Positions 41,402 to 50,137 of a DNA stretch of 64,000 nt are shown piece after piece. The translations under genes were made by a program, and so were the position numbers. This DNA is from Bradyrhizobium sp. WSM3983 (GTDB taxonomy: Bacteria > Pseudomonadota > Alphaproteobacteria > Rhizobiales > Xanthobacteraceae): positions 62,001-126,000 of the forward strand of contig NZ_AXAY01000006.1 in the NCBI RefSeq assembly GCF_000473045.1, read 5' to 3'. Position 1 is the stretch's first letter; every line of letters starts with the position of its first letter. The notes beneath the pieces were generated by a model that saw only the letters and a list, made by a program, of their open reading frames with translations, did no database searches and had not been told where the DNA came from.

Positions 41402-42424
41402 ATGACTGCAATGACTGCAATCGAGGGCGTGATTCCGGAGCAAGGCTCCGACCGGGCAACGCCGCCAAAATTGCCGCCGGGCGTTTTGGTCGAGGGCCCG
41501 GTGGTCGACGCCAAGTTTCGCGATTCCTATATTTCGTTCATCCTGATGATCGCTAGTTCGATCGGCGCGCTGATCTGGGCTTTCACGCAAGGGATCGGCC
41601 GGGTGGAGATCGTGGTTTTCGCCGGCATGTTTATGCTGACCACGATCGGGATCGGTTTCATGCACCGCTACTTCGTGCACCGCAGCTACCGCTGCGGTCC
41701 GGTGATGCGGACGATCCTCGCCGCGATCGCCACGATGGCGGTGCAGGGCTCGATCCTGAAGTGGGTGAGCAACCACCGGCGGCACCATCTTCACTCCGAC
41801 AAGCCCGGCGACGTCCACAGCCCCTACTATGACGGCTTCGGCAACCGCATTGCCTCCTTCGCCAAGGGGATGGGGCACGCGCAAGGCGGCTGGGTGTGGG
41901 ACCTCGCGACCACCGATGCCGAATACTACGCCAGGGATATTCTGGCCGACCCGATCGCCATGTTCTTCACCGGGACGCGCTGGTACTGGTACGCGTTGTC
42001 GGCGCTGATCATTCCGGCTGGCCTCGGCTACGCCTTTGGCGGCGTGCATTCCATGATCGGCTGCGTGTTGTTCTCCGGCCTGTTCCGCAGCTACCTCATG
42101 ACCATGGCCACCTCGCTGGCCAACTCGGTCTGCCACAGCGACGGCCGCTGGGGCTACCGTCGCTTCGATCTCGATGACGGCACGACCAACGAGCTGGTGA
42201 CCACGATCCTCACCTTCGGTGAAGGGCTGCACAACAACCATCACCGGTTTCCGCGCGACGCCTATATCTCGCACGCCTGGTACGAGATCGACATCAATGG
42301 CCTGATCATTTTGGGGCTCGGGAAGCTCGGGCTCGTTCACGACGTTTTCTCGGCCCGAAGCCGGACGCCAGGTGCATCGGACGGGGGAAAACGTTCCGTG
42401 CCAGAACCGGAAGCGACGGTCTGA
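41402..42424 (+). CDS. Acyl-CoA/acyl-lipid fatty acid desaturase
   Basis: About 340 residues from ATG 41402 (or 41411). Integral membrane di-iron desaturase of the stearoyl-CoA-type (delta-9) family: histidine boxes HRYFVH, HRRHH and HNNHH, with hydrophobic helices between (ISFILMIASSIGALIWAF, VEIVVFAGMFMLTTIGIGFM). It would introduce a cis double bond into a fatty acyl chain using O2 and reduced electron carriers. The C-terminus is soluble. The stop overlaps the next small gene's ATG (TGATG), implying coupling. The larger frame to 41285 adds non-coding sequence. Confidence 0.9.
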   Translation: MTAMTAIEGVIPEQGSDRATPPKLPPGVLVEGPVVDAKFRDSYISFILMIASSIGALIWAFTQGIGRVEIVVFAGMFMLTTIGIGFMHRYFVHRSYRCGPVMRTILAAIATMAVQGSILKWVSNHRRHHLHSDKPGDVHSPYYDGFGNRIASFAKGMGHAQGGWVWDLATTDAEYYARDILADPIAMFFTGTRWYWYALSALIIPAGLGYAFGGVHSMIGCVLFSGLFRSYLMTMATSLANSVCHSDGRWGYRRFDLDDGTTNELVTTILTFGEGLHNNHHRFPRDAYISHAWYEIDINGLIILGLGKLGLVHDVFSARSRTPGASDGGKRSVPEPEATV

Positions 42425-42606
42425 TGGGACCTCTGACCGCGGCCGTGACGACGATCAATACGCCGATGCCTGCTGGCATCGACGAAGGCACTCTGCTGGC
42501 ATGTCTGAAGGGTGACATTTCCGAACAGAAATGGCGCGTGTACGTGCAGGCGTTGTTCGACGAGGTCGATGTGTCATCACTTATCATGTGGTGTCGTCCG
42601 CACTGA
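42424..42606 (+). CDS. Small hypothetical protein coupled to the desaturase
   Basis: 60 residues (MGPLTAAVTTINTPMPAGID, then CLKGDISEQKWRVYVQALFD). The ATG overlaps the desaturase stop by one base, so it should be translated if the desaturase is. It has no membrane segment and no recognised family. It could be a desaturase partner, but this is based on position only. Confidence 0.5.
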   Translation: MGPLTAAVTTINTPMPAGIDEGTLLACLKGDISEQKWRVYVQALFDEVDVSSLIMWCRPH

Positions 42607-42767
42607 ACCGGTTGAATCTCGCGAAAGGCCAGTATCAATCGGACATGAGAAGCCTGATCAACGCGACTCCGCGGGGCGAGGAATTCATCGACAGAGCCTG
42701 CGAAATTGCCTTGGAGGCCCTCGACGAGATTCGGAGGCTGATCCCCGAGCCCGAGCCAGAGCGTTGA
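42588..42767 (+). CDS. Small hypothetical helical protein
   Basis: About 59 residues in a frame overlapping the preceding small gene: VVSSALNRLNLAKGQYQSDM then GEEFIDRACEIALEALDEIR, ending Pro/Glu-rich. A GTG at 42588 or 42591 is the likely start; the open frame extends to 42531. The helical and acidic composition looks coding, but no family was recognised. It may be co-transcribed with the desaturase. Confidence 0.4.
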   Translation: MVSSALNRLNLAKGQYQSDMRSLINATPRGEEFIDRACEIALEALDEIRRLIPEPEPER

Positions 42768-42776
42768 GCCTGTGGG

Positions 42777-43574
42777 CTAACCTCCGTCATCCACCGCAAG
42801 CCGCAAAAACTGCCGCTTCATCGCGTTGACCCTGGCGACATAGCTTGCGACAAGATGATCGCCGCAGCGCTCGCCGGCGATCATCTGAAACTTGCGGCGC
42901 GCAAAGGCCGTGGCAGGTCCCGCGCCGCAGAGATGGATGAAGGCGGCGAGATCCTGCTTTTGCTCGCGGTTTGCCTTCACATCGCCGGCGCGGGCGAGAA
43001 CGTCGGCCACTTGTCGATCCAGATATACCGATGCGAGCTCGATGGCGTGGCTCGGGATCGCGCGGTTGTAAAGGCCAGTGAGGCCGCAGCCGGTATCCGT
43101 CACCACGTTGCCGCGGACACAGAACCGTGCGGCCTCGCTGAAGGCCGGATCCGTCATCTGGTAGAGGCCGACCGCCGAGGAGGCAGGCTTGTAGATCGCG
43201 AGCGGATTAAAACTCCATCGCCAGCGCCAGTAGGTGCGCGCCACCGGATTGCCCGAACTCTCGACTTGCGCAAGTGCTGCCAGCAATTCGGGCGTGATCG
43301 TCTTGGTGGAGTAGGTGCGGAACAGCGGCCCATATTGCCGCCAGTTCTCGGCCGGCTCCTTGTCGAGGGAATTGCCGACGAAGACGAACAGCTCGGTCGG
43401 CTTGCGGATCATTTGATAGACGATGTTCGTGAGCGTTGCGACCGCAAGCAGAATCGCCACGCCGCCCACGATCCGGAGCATAAGCGGTGCGCGCGCGAAC
43501 GTTTTTTGCGCCCACCGGGCGCCGCGCCGAAGGCTGCGAAGGCGAGGGAGCAGGCGCCTGCTTTTCCTTGGCAT
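42777..43574 (-). CDS. Membrane-anchored lytic transglycosylase (SLT domain)
   Basis: About 265 residues. A basic N-terminus and one transmembrane helix (LRIVGGVAILLAVATLTNIV) lead to a periplasmic SLT domain: the catalytic Glu in LAALAQVESSGNP, AVGLYQMTDPAF, and Cys residues in ARFCVRGNVVTDTGCGLT. It should cleave the glycan strands of peptidoglycan. The open frame begins at 43622, but that ATG is itself an arm of a hairpin repeat; the ATG at 43574 (MPRKSRRLLPRLRS) is preferred. It is monocistronic. Confidence 0.87.
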   Translation of the reverse strand: MPRKSRRLLPRLRSLRRGARWAQKTFARAPLMLRIVGGVAILLAVATLTNIVYQMIRKPTELFVFVGNSLDKEPAENWRQYGPLFRTYSTKTITPELLAALAQVESSGNPVARTYWRWRWSFNPLAIYKPASSAVGLYQMTDPAFSEAARFCVRGNVVTDTGCGLTGLYNRAIPSHAIELASVYLDRQVADVLARAGDVKANREQKQDLAAFIHLCGAGPATAFARRKFQMIAGERCGDHLVASYVARVNAMKRQFLRLAVDDGG

Positions 43575-43596
43575 GGGGCTCGTGGGAGCGGATAGC

Positions 43597-43622
43597 ATGG
43601 GTTGAGCCGTTGCGGAACCCAT
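43597..43622. repeat. Short GATGGGT-type hairpin repeat
   Basis: ATGGGTT (43597-43603) pairs with AACCCAT (43616-43622), loop GAGCCGTTGCGG. Same family as 44902-44928 and the larger elements at 40719 and 46004. Confidence 0.65.
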
Positions 43623-43706
43623 GACCCGACGGGATGATGTTCAGCGCTTCGAGGCTGCGCCTGTATCCGCGGCCCCGTAGATCGCAATACCAAGCCGTGA
43701 GGCGAC

Positions 43707-44354
43707 ATGCCAAGAAAACTGTCAGGGAAACCGTCAAGAAAACTGAAGACCTATCAGACCTCGCTTGGCTTCTACGACCAGGCGGTCGCCGCACCCTCGA
43801 TGAAGGCGGCGCTGGACGCCTGGGGCGCCAAGTCCAACCTGTTCCATCAGGGGATCGCGAAGGAGACCGACGACGCCGATATCGTCGCCGCGACCATGGC
43901 CGCCCCCGGTGTCGTGCTCAGGCGCCCGGTCGGATCGGACGGCGCGTTCACCGAGCACGCCGAACTGCCAACCGATCTCGCCGAGGACGGGGACAAGCCA
44001 AGCTCAAGGTCCAAGCCGAAGAAGCGTCCGGCCAAGACCACAACGAAGTCCTCCCGCAAGATCGACGATCAGGAAGCGCGCAGGGCCGCCGCTTCATTTG
44101 CGAAGGAGGAGCAGCGACGCGAAAGCGCGCGCCGCAAGGAAGAGGCCGCCCGCGCCAGGGAGCGCGCGCGGCGGGAGAAGGCGATCGCGGCCGCCCAGGC
44201 GGCGCTGGACAAGGCGAGGCGGGACCGCCAGGTGCGGGTGGACGAGATCGAAGCGGAGCGGGCTGCGCTGGATGAACGCGCCGGAGTGGAGGAAGCGAGC
44301 TGGAACAAGCAGAGGATCAAACTGGAGGAGGCGGTTCGCCGGGCACGAGAGTAG
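43707..44354 (+). CDS. Lys/Ala-rich coiled-coil hypothetical protein
   Basis: 215 residues: an N-terminal globular part (SLGFYDQAVAAPSMKAALDA ... DIVAATMAAPGVVLRRPVGS), a disordered Lys/Pro-rich hinge, then a long highly charged helix of Arg/Glu/Ala (RRESARRKEEAARARERARR) typical of TolA-like coiled coils. No signal peptide was seen. It is a conserved type in Bradyrhizobium, with cell-envelope annotations based on the low-complexity helix only. Its function is unknown. Confidence 0.75.
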   Translation: MPRKLSGKPSRKLKTYQTSLGFYDQAVAAPSMKAALDAWGAKSNLFHQGIAKETDDADIVAATMAAPGVVLRRPVGSDGAFTEHAELPTDLAEDGDKPSSRSKPKKRPAKTTTKSSRKIDDQEARRAAASFAKEEQRRESARRKEEAARARERARREKAIAAAQAALDKARRDRQVRVDEIEAERAALDERAGVEEASWNKQRIKLEEAVRRARE

Positions 44355-44518
44355 AGTCGCGCTGTCGGACGGCGCAGCGGGCGGCACCAAATGTTTCAGG
44401 TCCCGAATTACGGGGAGGGGCCATTTGATTGACGCCGTCCACGAAACGTGAGCCGAAGCGGCAGGTCAGGAAGGCAGCGATAGCGAATAATTTAGTGCAC
44501 TGGACACCGCAAGCATTC

Positions 44519-44544
44519 CCCGGATGTCGCTTCGCTCATCCGGG
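44519..44544. repeat. Short CCCGGATG-type hairpin repeat
   Basis: CCCGGATG (44519-44526) pairs with CATCCGGG (44537-44544), loop TCGCTTCGCT. Short member of the family at 39707-39794. Confidence 0.7.
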
Positions 44545-44574
44545 CTGCGCTTGCTGGGAGTCGACAAGCGGGAC

Positions 44575-44811
44575 CTAGAGGCTCGCGCCTGACGCCATCA
44601 GCACCGCACCGGCGGCCATCAGGACAATTCCTGGCCAGTTCGATGCGATCCCAAGGAATCCCAGGCCTCGGCGAGGCGGTTCAAGCGTGCCGCGAACGGG
44701 TCGAGAAGAATCCCGACCGCTAAGGGGGCCCCGCCAAATCGTGGCGCGCACCATATAGAGGAGTCCGCCGAAGATGAGCAGCGCGCCAAGTCCCATCAGG
44801 AACATTTTCAC
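44575..44811 (-). CDS. Small two-helix membrane protein
   Basis: 78 residues: first transmembrane helix MKMFLMGLGALLIFGGLLYM, a basic cytoplasmic loop (SGRDSSRPVRGTLEPPRRGL), second helix LGIASNWPGIVLMAAGAVLM. No family was recognised. The ATG at 44811 lies behind GAGAGG. It is monocistronic. Confidence 0.65.
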   Translation of the reverse strand: MKMFLMGLGALLIFGGLLYMVRATIWRGPLSGRDSSRPVRGTLEPPRRGLGFLGIASNWPGIVLMAAGAVLMASGASL

Positions 44812-45166
44812 CTCTCAACCTGCCACTGCCACCCGCAATGGAGGGCAGCACATCCCAAAGCAATGGAGGTCGATTGGTTCCTCTCCTTCCAAACGCCGCA
44901 GGATGGGTTGAGCCTTGCGAAACCCATCACTCTCGCCGCAGCGATTGATGGATCTCGTTTCCGCCTTCGCTTGCTGAACTTCGGCGAGACAGGTCCACCT
45001 TGGCGCCTGCGGCGGACAGGTTACTCTACGCCTCATTCCACAGGCCAACCGTCCTCCTCCCTGCGGCGCTCCCGGCTGGGAATCCCACGCTCATGAACGT
45101 TCGTTCGGAGGAACGGACATCGGCATCATTTCGTTGCATTGACGGGGCTTGTCGGAGGAGGACATC
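44812..45166. other. Intergenic region with a GATGGGTT hairpin repeat
   Basis: 355 bp without a credible gene. GATGGGTT (44902-44909) pairs with AACCCATC (44921-44928). The rest may include remnants of a degraded sequence; nothing else is recognised apart from the ribosome-binding site of the next gene. Confidence 0.55.
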
Positions 45167-45460
45167 ATGAAAATGACGATCATCGCGCTCTCTGCTGCTG
45201 TTGCCATGGCCACGGCACCGGCCGTGCTGGCTCAGGGCGTATCGAGCAAGGCGCCGGGTCAGGAGATGCAGCAAACGGGTTCCAAGAAAGGCGAGCCGGG
45301 CGCTTCCAGCTACGCTCCCGGACATAAGATGCACCACGCGATGCACCACGCGAAAGCCTCGAAGAAGACCCACGCCGGCGCGTCCAATTACGCTCCAGGT
45401 CAAACCACCGGCGCAAGCACAAGGCCAGCCACCGGCTCGAGCACAAAGTCCGGGTACTGA
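45167..45460 (+). CDS. Small secreted protein with repeated GAS-YAPG motif
   Basis: 97 residues from the ATG at 45167, with GGAGGA upstream. The signal peptide is MKMTIIALSAAVAMATAPAV. The mature part contains two copies of GAS(S/N)YAPG around a His/Met-rich HKMHHAMHHAKASKKTHAG stretch that could bind metal. Proteins of this small, soluble Gly/Ser/Lys type are frequent in Bradyrhizobium; the function is unknown. Confidence 0.75.
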   Translation: MKMTIIALSAAVAMATAPAVLAQGVSSKAPGQEMQQTGSKKGEPGASSYAPGHKMHHAMHHAKASKKTHAGASNYAPGQTTGASTRPATGSSTKSGY

Positions 45461-45588
45461 AGTCCGATACTCAAATTCAGGTGCTCGAGGACTGGAGGAT
45501 TCAGCACCACGTAGAACGCTGGATCGGCTGAACAGGGGCATGGTGTCCGCCCTCATTCGGCGAGACACGACCGAGCGCGCTCGTCGAG

Positions 45589-45625
45589 CTAGGTATCACG
45601 GTGACGGTGTCACCGCGATACCTAG
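45589..45625. repeat. Long near-perfect palindrome
   Basis: CTAGGTATCACGGTGAC (45589-45605) faces GTCACCGCGATACCTAG (45609-45625) across a 3-bp spacer; 16 of 17 positions pair. No T-run follows on either strand, so it is more like an operator or recombination/binding site than a terminator. It sits downstream of the DUF2442 gene. Confidence 0.7.
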
Positions 45626-45693
45626 AGCTTCTCCGTCGGCGAGACCTCGTTGTTGGCTTCCTGCTTCCGAGTGACCGTGCCCAGGTAGATCGG

Positions 45694-45942
45694 CTAGGCA
45701 GCGTGTTCTGTGGATCTCGTGATGTCGCCGCGTCCGGCGAGAAGGCCAGCGATGGAGATATCTTCGTCAAGCGCTTCCCAATGCAACCCGACCCGGCTCA
45801 GTTCGACCTGTTCGCGTTCGGCGGACGTTGCGTGCAGCAGCCGCGGAAACCAGGCGAGGGGGACACCGAGGGTCCGGCCGTCCGACAACTCGACCCACAT
45901 CGTGTGTTCGTCAAATCGAACGCTAGTTGCCGAAATGGTCAT
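45694..45942 (-). CDS. DUF2442 family protein
   Basis: 82 residues: MTISATSVRFDEHTMWVELS, DGRTLGVPLAWFPRLLHATS and ISIAGLLAGRGD match DUF2442. Family members usually follow a DUF4160 gene and the pair is suspected to be a toxin-antitoxin-like unit. Here the start lies inside the 3' remnant of a duplicated DUF4160 gene, reflecting the ancestral overlap. The protein is small and probably DNA-binding or a partner of DUF4160; this is inference. Confidence 0.85.
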   Translation of the reverse strand: MTISATSVRFDEHTMWVELSDGRTLGVPLAWFPRLLHATSAEREQVELSRVGLHWEALDEDISIAGLLAGRGDITRSTEHAA

Positions 45943-46003
45943 GCCAAGCCTTCAGGAGCAGATCGCGGGTGTCTTCGACCACGTGCAGGATATTCGAAAG
46001 TTC
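45923..46003 (-). pseudogene. 3' remnant of a DUF4160 gene (duplicate)
   Basis: On this strand it encodes ELSNILHVVEDTRDLLLKAW and then HDHFGN and a stop, the same C-terminus as the intact DUF4160 protein at 46087-46335 (which has RVVEDNRDLLLKAWHDHFGN). Only the last 26 codons remain; the rest is replaced by a hairpin element. It still carries the overlap with the DUF2442 start. Confidence 0.85.
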
Positions 46004-46083
46004 GTAGGATGGGTAGAGCGCAGCGAAACCCATCAATAACCGTCGTGGAATGATGGGTTTCGCAAGAGCTCTACCCATCCTAC
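46004..46083. repeat. 80-bp double-hairpin element inside duplicated DUF4160 sequence
   Basis: GTAGGATGGGTAGAGC (46004-46019) and GCTCTACCCATCCTAC (46068-46083) pair perfectly; inside them GCGAAACCCATCA and TGATGGGTTTCGC form a second perfect stem. It is flanked by 77-bp direct repeats (45927-46003 and 46091-46167), differing at three positions. Same family as 40719-40793. Confidence 0.85.
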
Positions 46084-46086
46084 GAG

Positions 46087-46335
46087 CTAATTGCCGAAAT
46101 GGTCATGCCAAGCCTTCAGGAGAAGATCGCGGTTGTCTTCGACCACGCGCAGGATATTCGAAAGTTCCCGCGGATTGAAGCCATAACTGTCTGCTATTGA
46201 TATGGTTGGTTCCAGCCAGACCTTGGCGTCGCTACCACCACCCTTGACATGAATATGGGGCGGCTCAGGCGGCCGCCCCTCGTTTGAGAAGAAGTAGTAG
46301 CGCAAGCCGCCGTGGCGCAATGCAACTGGCATCAA
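46087..46335 (-). CDS. DUF4160 family protein
   Basis: 82 residues: LRYYFFSNEGRPPEPPHIHV is the family hallmark (small basic protein with a conserved Tyr/Phe-rich start and PPHIHV), followed by GFNPRELSNILRVVEDNRDL. DUF4160 and DUF2442 genes recur as pairs. This copy is intact; its 3' end is duplicated downstream beyond a hairpin element. The toxin-like role suspected for DUF4160 is not established. Confidence 0.85.
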   Translation of the reverse strand: MMPVALRHGGLRYYFFSNEGRPPEPPHIHVKGGGSDAKVWLEPTISIADSYGFNPRELSNILRVVEDNRDLLLKAWHDHFGN

Positions 46336-46363
46336 TGCCTCCGGACGACTTGCGCTAGTGGTA

Positions 46364-49300
46364 TCAGCTACACCCCGTCGTGCTGCCGCAAGTGTCGCAC
46401 TTCATGCAGGTGCCATTTCGCACCAGCGTGAAGTTGCCACACTCGCTGCACATCTCGCCCTCATAGCCCTTGGCCTTGGCTTCCGCGCGGCGCTCGGCCT
46501 TGCTGGGGGCCGCAACCGTTGCGGCGCTGCCGGCCTTGCTCCACTGGAGCGCCTCGAGCTTCTCCGTGGGGGAGAGGTCGTGTTGGGCTTCCTGCTTCAG
46601 CGCGACCGCGCCTTCCAGGGCATCGCCGGCGCCGCGGGCGGTGGCGCCGTGCGAGGCGAGCGAGGTGACGCGGCTGCCGCCGGCGGGCGCATTGTCGCTG
46701 CCGGAGGCAATCGCGGCCGAGCCGCCGCGCATCACCACAAGGTTGTCGGTGCGGGAGCGGGTGAGGCCGCGCGAGACCAGCCTGGTCGCCTGGTGGTTCG
46801 GCTCCTCCGGCTCCTTGCCTTCCTCGACGCCCTTGCCGAGCGCGTCGAAATTCGACTCGGTTGGGTCGACATGGGCGAGATCGAAGCGCGACATGTAGCT
46901 CACCGCGAGCTCGCGGAAGACGTAATCGAGGATCGAGGTCGCGTACTTGATGCTGTCGTTGCCCTGCACGGGGCCCGCCGGCTCGAAGCGGGTGAAGGTG
47001 AAGGCGTCGACATATTCGTCGAGCGGCACGCCGTATTGCAGACCGAGGGACACCGCGATCGCAAAATTGTTGATGAAGGAGCGCAGCGCCGCGCCTTCCT
47101 TGTGCATGTCGATGAAGATCTCGCCGAGACGGCCGTCGTCATATTCGCCGGTGCGGAGATAGACCTTGTGGCCGCCGACGACCGCCTTCTGGGTGTAGCC
47201 CTTGCGGCGATCCGGCATCTTCTCGCGCTCGCGCATCACGATGATGCGCTCGACCAGCTTTTCGACGATCTTCTCCGAGACCTGGGTGGCGCGCGCCGCC
47301 ATCGGCTTCTCGTAGAGCGCCTCGACCGCATCGTCCTCGTCGTCATCATCGCTGATGAGCTGCGAGTTGAGCGGCTGCGACAGTTTCGAGCCGTCGCGAT
47401 AGAGCGCGTTGGCCTTCAGCGCGAGCTTCCACGACAGCATGTAGGCGGACTTGCAGTCCTCCACAGTGGCGTCGTTAGGCATGTTGATGGTCTTGGAGAT
47501 CGCACCCGAGATGAAGGGCTGGGCCGCCGCCATCATGCGGATGTGGCTCTCGACCGACAGATAGCGTTTTCCAATCTTGCCGCAGGGGTTGGCGCAGTCG
47601 AATACGGAGTAATGTTCCGCCTTCAGATGCGGAGCACCTTCCACCGTCATCGCGCCGCAGATGTGGACGTTGGCCGCCTCGATCTCGCGTTTTGTAAATC
47701 CGACCGCCTGGAGGAGATCGAAGCCCGGCGCGGCAATGGCTTCAGCGCCAATGCCCAACTGGTCGCGAATAAAATCCTCGCCAAAGGTCCATTTGTTGAA
47801 GGCGAACTTGATGTCGAAGGCGGTCGGCAGTGCCTTTTCGACCTTGGCGATGGCTTCATCGGTAAAGCCCTTGGCCTTCAGCGTCGAGGCGTTGATGCCC
47901 GGCGCGTTGGACAGCGAGCCATGGCCGACGGCGTAGGCCTCGATCTCCGCGATATCAGCTTCGCGATAGCCGAGCGCGCGCAGCGCGGCGGGGACCGCGC
48001 GGTTGATGATCTTGAAGTAGCCGCCGCCGGCGAGCTTCTTGAACTTCACCAGCGCGAAGTCGGGCTCGATTCCGGTGGTGTCGCAATCCATGACCAGGCC
48101 GATCGTGCCGGTCGGCGCGATCACCGTGGTCTGGGCGTTGCGATAGCCGTGCTTCTCGCCGAGCTCGAGCGCCGCATCCCAGGCCGCCTGCGCACGCGTG
48201 ACGATGTCTCCTTGCGGGCAGGAGGCGTGGTCGAGCGGCACCGGGTTGACGCTGAGTGCCTCGTAGCCGGAGGCCTCGCCATGAGCGGCGCGGCGGTGGT
48301 TGCGGATGACGCGCAGCATGTGCGCGGCGTTCTTCTTGTAGCCGGGGAAGGTGCCGAGCTCGGCCGCCATCTCCGCCGAGGTCTTGTAGGTGATGCCGGT
48401 CATCACCGCGGTCAGCGCGCCGCAGAGCGCACGGCCTTCCTTGGAGTCGTAGGAGAGACCCATGGTCATCAAGAGGCCGCCGATATTGGCGTAGCCGAGG
48501 CCGAGCGTGCGGAACTCGTAGGAGAGCTCGGCGATCGCGCGGGACGGGAACTGCGCCATCATCACGGAGATTTCGAGCACGATGGTCCAGAGCTGGCAGA
48601 GGTGCTCGTAGCCGGCGACGTCGAACTGTTTTGTCGTCGTGTCGTAGAACGTCAGCAAATTGGCGGAGGCGAGGTTGCACGCCGTGTCGTCCAGGAACAT
48701 GTACTCGGAGCACGGATTGGACGCGCGGATGTCGCCCGACGACTTGCAGGTGTGCCAGTCGTTCATGGTGGTGTTGAAGTGCAGGCCCGGGTCGGCCGAC
48801 GCCCAGGCGGCGTAGCCAATTTTCTCCCAGAGGTCGCGCGCCTTCAGCGTCTTCGTCACCTTCTTGGAGGTGCGGGCGTTCAGGTTCCAGTCGCCATCGG
48901 TTTCCACGGCGCGCAGGAAGTCGTCCTTCAGCGAGACCGAGTTGTTGGAGTTCTGGCCGGAGACGGTGAGATAGGCTTCCGAATCCCAGTCGGTGTCATA
49001 GACGTCGAACTGGATGTCCTTGTAGCCTTGCTTGGCAAACTGGATGACGCGCTTGATGTAATTGTCAGGCACGAGGCTGCGGCGCGCGAGCTTGATCTCG
49101 CGGCGGAGCGCTGGGTTCTTCTCGGGATCGAAGCAATCGTCGCCCGAACCTTCGCAATTCACGCAGGCCTTCAGCACCAGCTTGAGGTGCTTCTGGTTGA
49201 TCTTGGATCCGGTGACGAGGGCGGCGACCTTCTGCTCCTCCTTCACCTTCCAGTCGATGTAGGTTTCGATATCGGGGTGATCGACGTCGACGACGACCAT

Positions 49301-50137
49301 CTTGGCAGCGCGGCGCGTGGTGCCGCCCGACTTGATCGCACCCGCAGCGCGGTCGCCGATCTTGAGGAAGCTCATCAGGCCGGACGAGCGGCCGCCGCCG
49401 GACAGCTTTTCGCCTTCGCCGCGCAGGCGCGAGAAGTTGGAGCCGGTGCCGGAGCCATATTTGAACAGGCGGGCTTCGCGAACCCAGAGGTCCATGATGC
49501 CGCCCTCGTTGACGAGGTCGTCACCGACGCCCTGGATGAAGCAGGCGTGCGGCTGCGGGTGCTCGTAGGCCGACTTGGACTTGGTCAGCTTGCCGGTGAA
49601 GGGGTCGACGTAATAGTGGCCCTGGCCGGGGCCGTCGATGCCATAGGCCCAATGCAGGCCGGTGTTGAACCATTGCGGCGAGTTCGGCGCGACCATCTGC
49701 ATGGCGAGCATGTAGCGGAGCTCGTCATAAAAGGTCTGGGCGTCCTCGTCGGAGGAAAAGTATTTGCCCTTCCAGCCCCAATAGGTCCAGCAGCCGGCGA
49801 GGCGGTCGAACACCTGCTTTGCCGAGAGCTCGCTGACGAAGCGCTCTTTCTCGGGCAGGAGGCCAAGCGCCTCGGTGTCGGGCACGGAGCGCCACAGGAA
49901 GGAGGGGACGGATTCTTCCTCGACCTTCTTCAGGCGCGCGGCGACGCCCGCTTTGCGGAAGTATTTCTGGGCGAGCACGTCGGAGGCGACCTGCGACCAT
50001 TCGGTCGGGACCTCGACGCCGTCCATTTTAAACACGACCGAGCCGTCGGGATTCCTGATCTCCGACGTGGTCAGCCGGAAATCGATCCCGGCGTAAGGTG
50101 ACTGTCCCGAAGTGGTGTGGCGCCGCTCAATCCGCAT
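46364..50137 (-). CDS. nrdJ: Vitamin B12-dependent (class II) ribonucleotide reductase
   Basis: Reduces ribonucleotides to deoxyribonucleotides using adenosylcobalamin, independent of O2. 1257 residues from the ATG at 50137 ([20 protein letters not shown]); the longer frame to 50338 is not supported. Visible motifs are [23 protein letters not shown] [20 protein letters not shown], the active-site [20 protein letters not shown] with its Cys, the [23 protein letters not shown] loop ([20 protein letters not shown]), and a C-terminal Cys-rich zinc ribbon ([20 protein letters not shown]). A large antisense open frame covers it but is a codon-bias artefact. A 760-bp gap lies upstream. Confidence 0.96.
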   Translation of the reverse strand: MRIERRHTTSGQSPYAGIDFRLTTSEIRNPDGSVVFKMDGVEVPTEWSQVASDVLAQKYFRKAGVAARLKKVEEESVPSFLWRSVPDTEALGLLPEKERFVSELSAKQVFDRLAGCWTYWGWKGKYFSSDEDAQTFYDELRYMLAMQMVAPNSPQWFNTGLHWAYGIDGPGQGHYYVDPFTGKLTKSKSAYEHPQPHACFIQGVGDDLVNEGGIMDLWVREARLFKYGSGTGSNFSRLRGEGEKLSGGGRSSGLMSFLKIGDRAAGAIKSGGTTRRAAKMVVVDVDHPDIETYIDWKVKEEQKVAALVTGSKINQKHLKLVLKACVNCEGSGDDCFDPEKNPALRREIKLARRSLVPDNYIKRVIQFAKQGYKDIQFDVYDTDWDSEAYLTVSGQNSNNSVSLKDDFLRAVETDGDWNLNARTSKKVTKTLKARDLWEKIGYAAWASADPGLHFNTTMNDWHTCKSSGDIRASNPCSEYMFLDDTACNLASANLLTFYDTTTKQFDVAGYEHLCQLWTIVLEISVMMAQFPSRAIAELSYEFRTLGLGYANIGGLLMTMGLSYDSKEGRALCGALTAVMTGITYKTSAEMAAELGTFPGYKKNAAHMLRVIRNHRRAAHGEASGYEALSVNPVPLDHASCPQGDIVTRAQAAWDAALELGEKHGYRNAQTTVIAPTGTIGLVMDCDTTGIEPDFALVKFKKLAGGGYFKIINRAVPAALRALGYREADIAEIEAYAVGHGSLSNAPGINASTLKAKGFTDEAIAKVEKALPTAFDIKFAFNKWTFGEDFIRDQLGIGAEAIAAPGFDLLQAVGFTKREIEAANVHICGAMTVEGAPHLKAEHYSVFDCANPCGKIGKRYLSVESHIRMMAAAQPFISGAISKTINMPNDATVEDCKSAYMLSWKLALKANALYRDGSKLSQPLNSQLISDDDDEDDAVEALYEKPMAARATQVSEKIVEKLVERIIVMREREKMPDRRKGYTQKAVVGGHKVYLRTGEYDDGRLGEIFIDMHKEGAALRSFINNFAIAVSLGLQYGVPLDEYVDAFTFTRFEPAGPVQGNDSIKYATSILDYVFRELAVSYMSRFDLAHVDPTESNFDALGKGVEEGKEPEEPNHQATRLVSRGLTRSRTDNLVVMRGGSAAIASGSDNAPAGGSRVTSLASHGATARGAGDALEGAVALKQEAQHDLSPTEKLEALQWSKAGSAATVAAPSKAERRAEAKAKGYEGEMCSECGNFTLVRNGTCMKCDTCGSTTGCS

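Noticed and set aside
45501..45770. Minus-strand 89-residue frame over the palindrome
   Set aside because: Ser/Arg-rich shadow composition, spans the palindrome and overlaps DUF2442 in another frame.
46358..50101. 1247-residue open frame antisense to nrdJ
   Set aside because: Shadow of a high-G+C gene; Arg/Leu/Ala/Val-rich composition with no recognisable domain, fully inside nrdJ.
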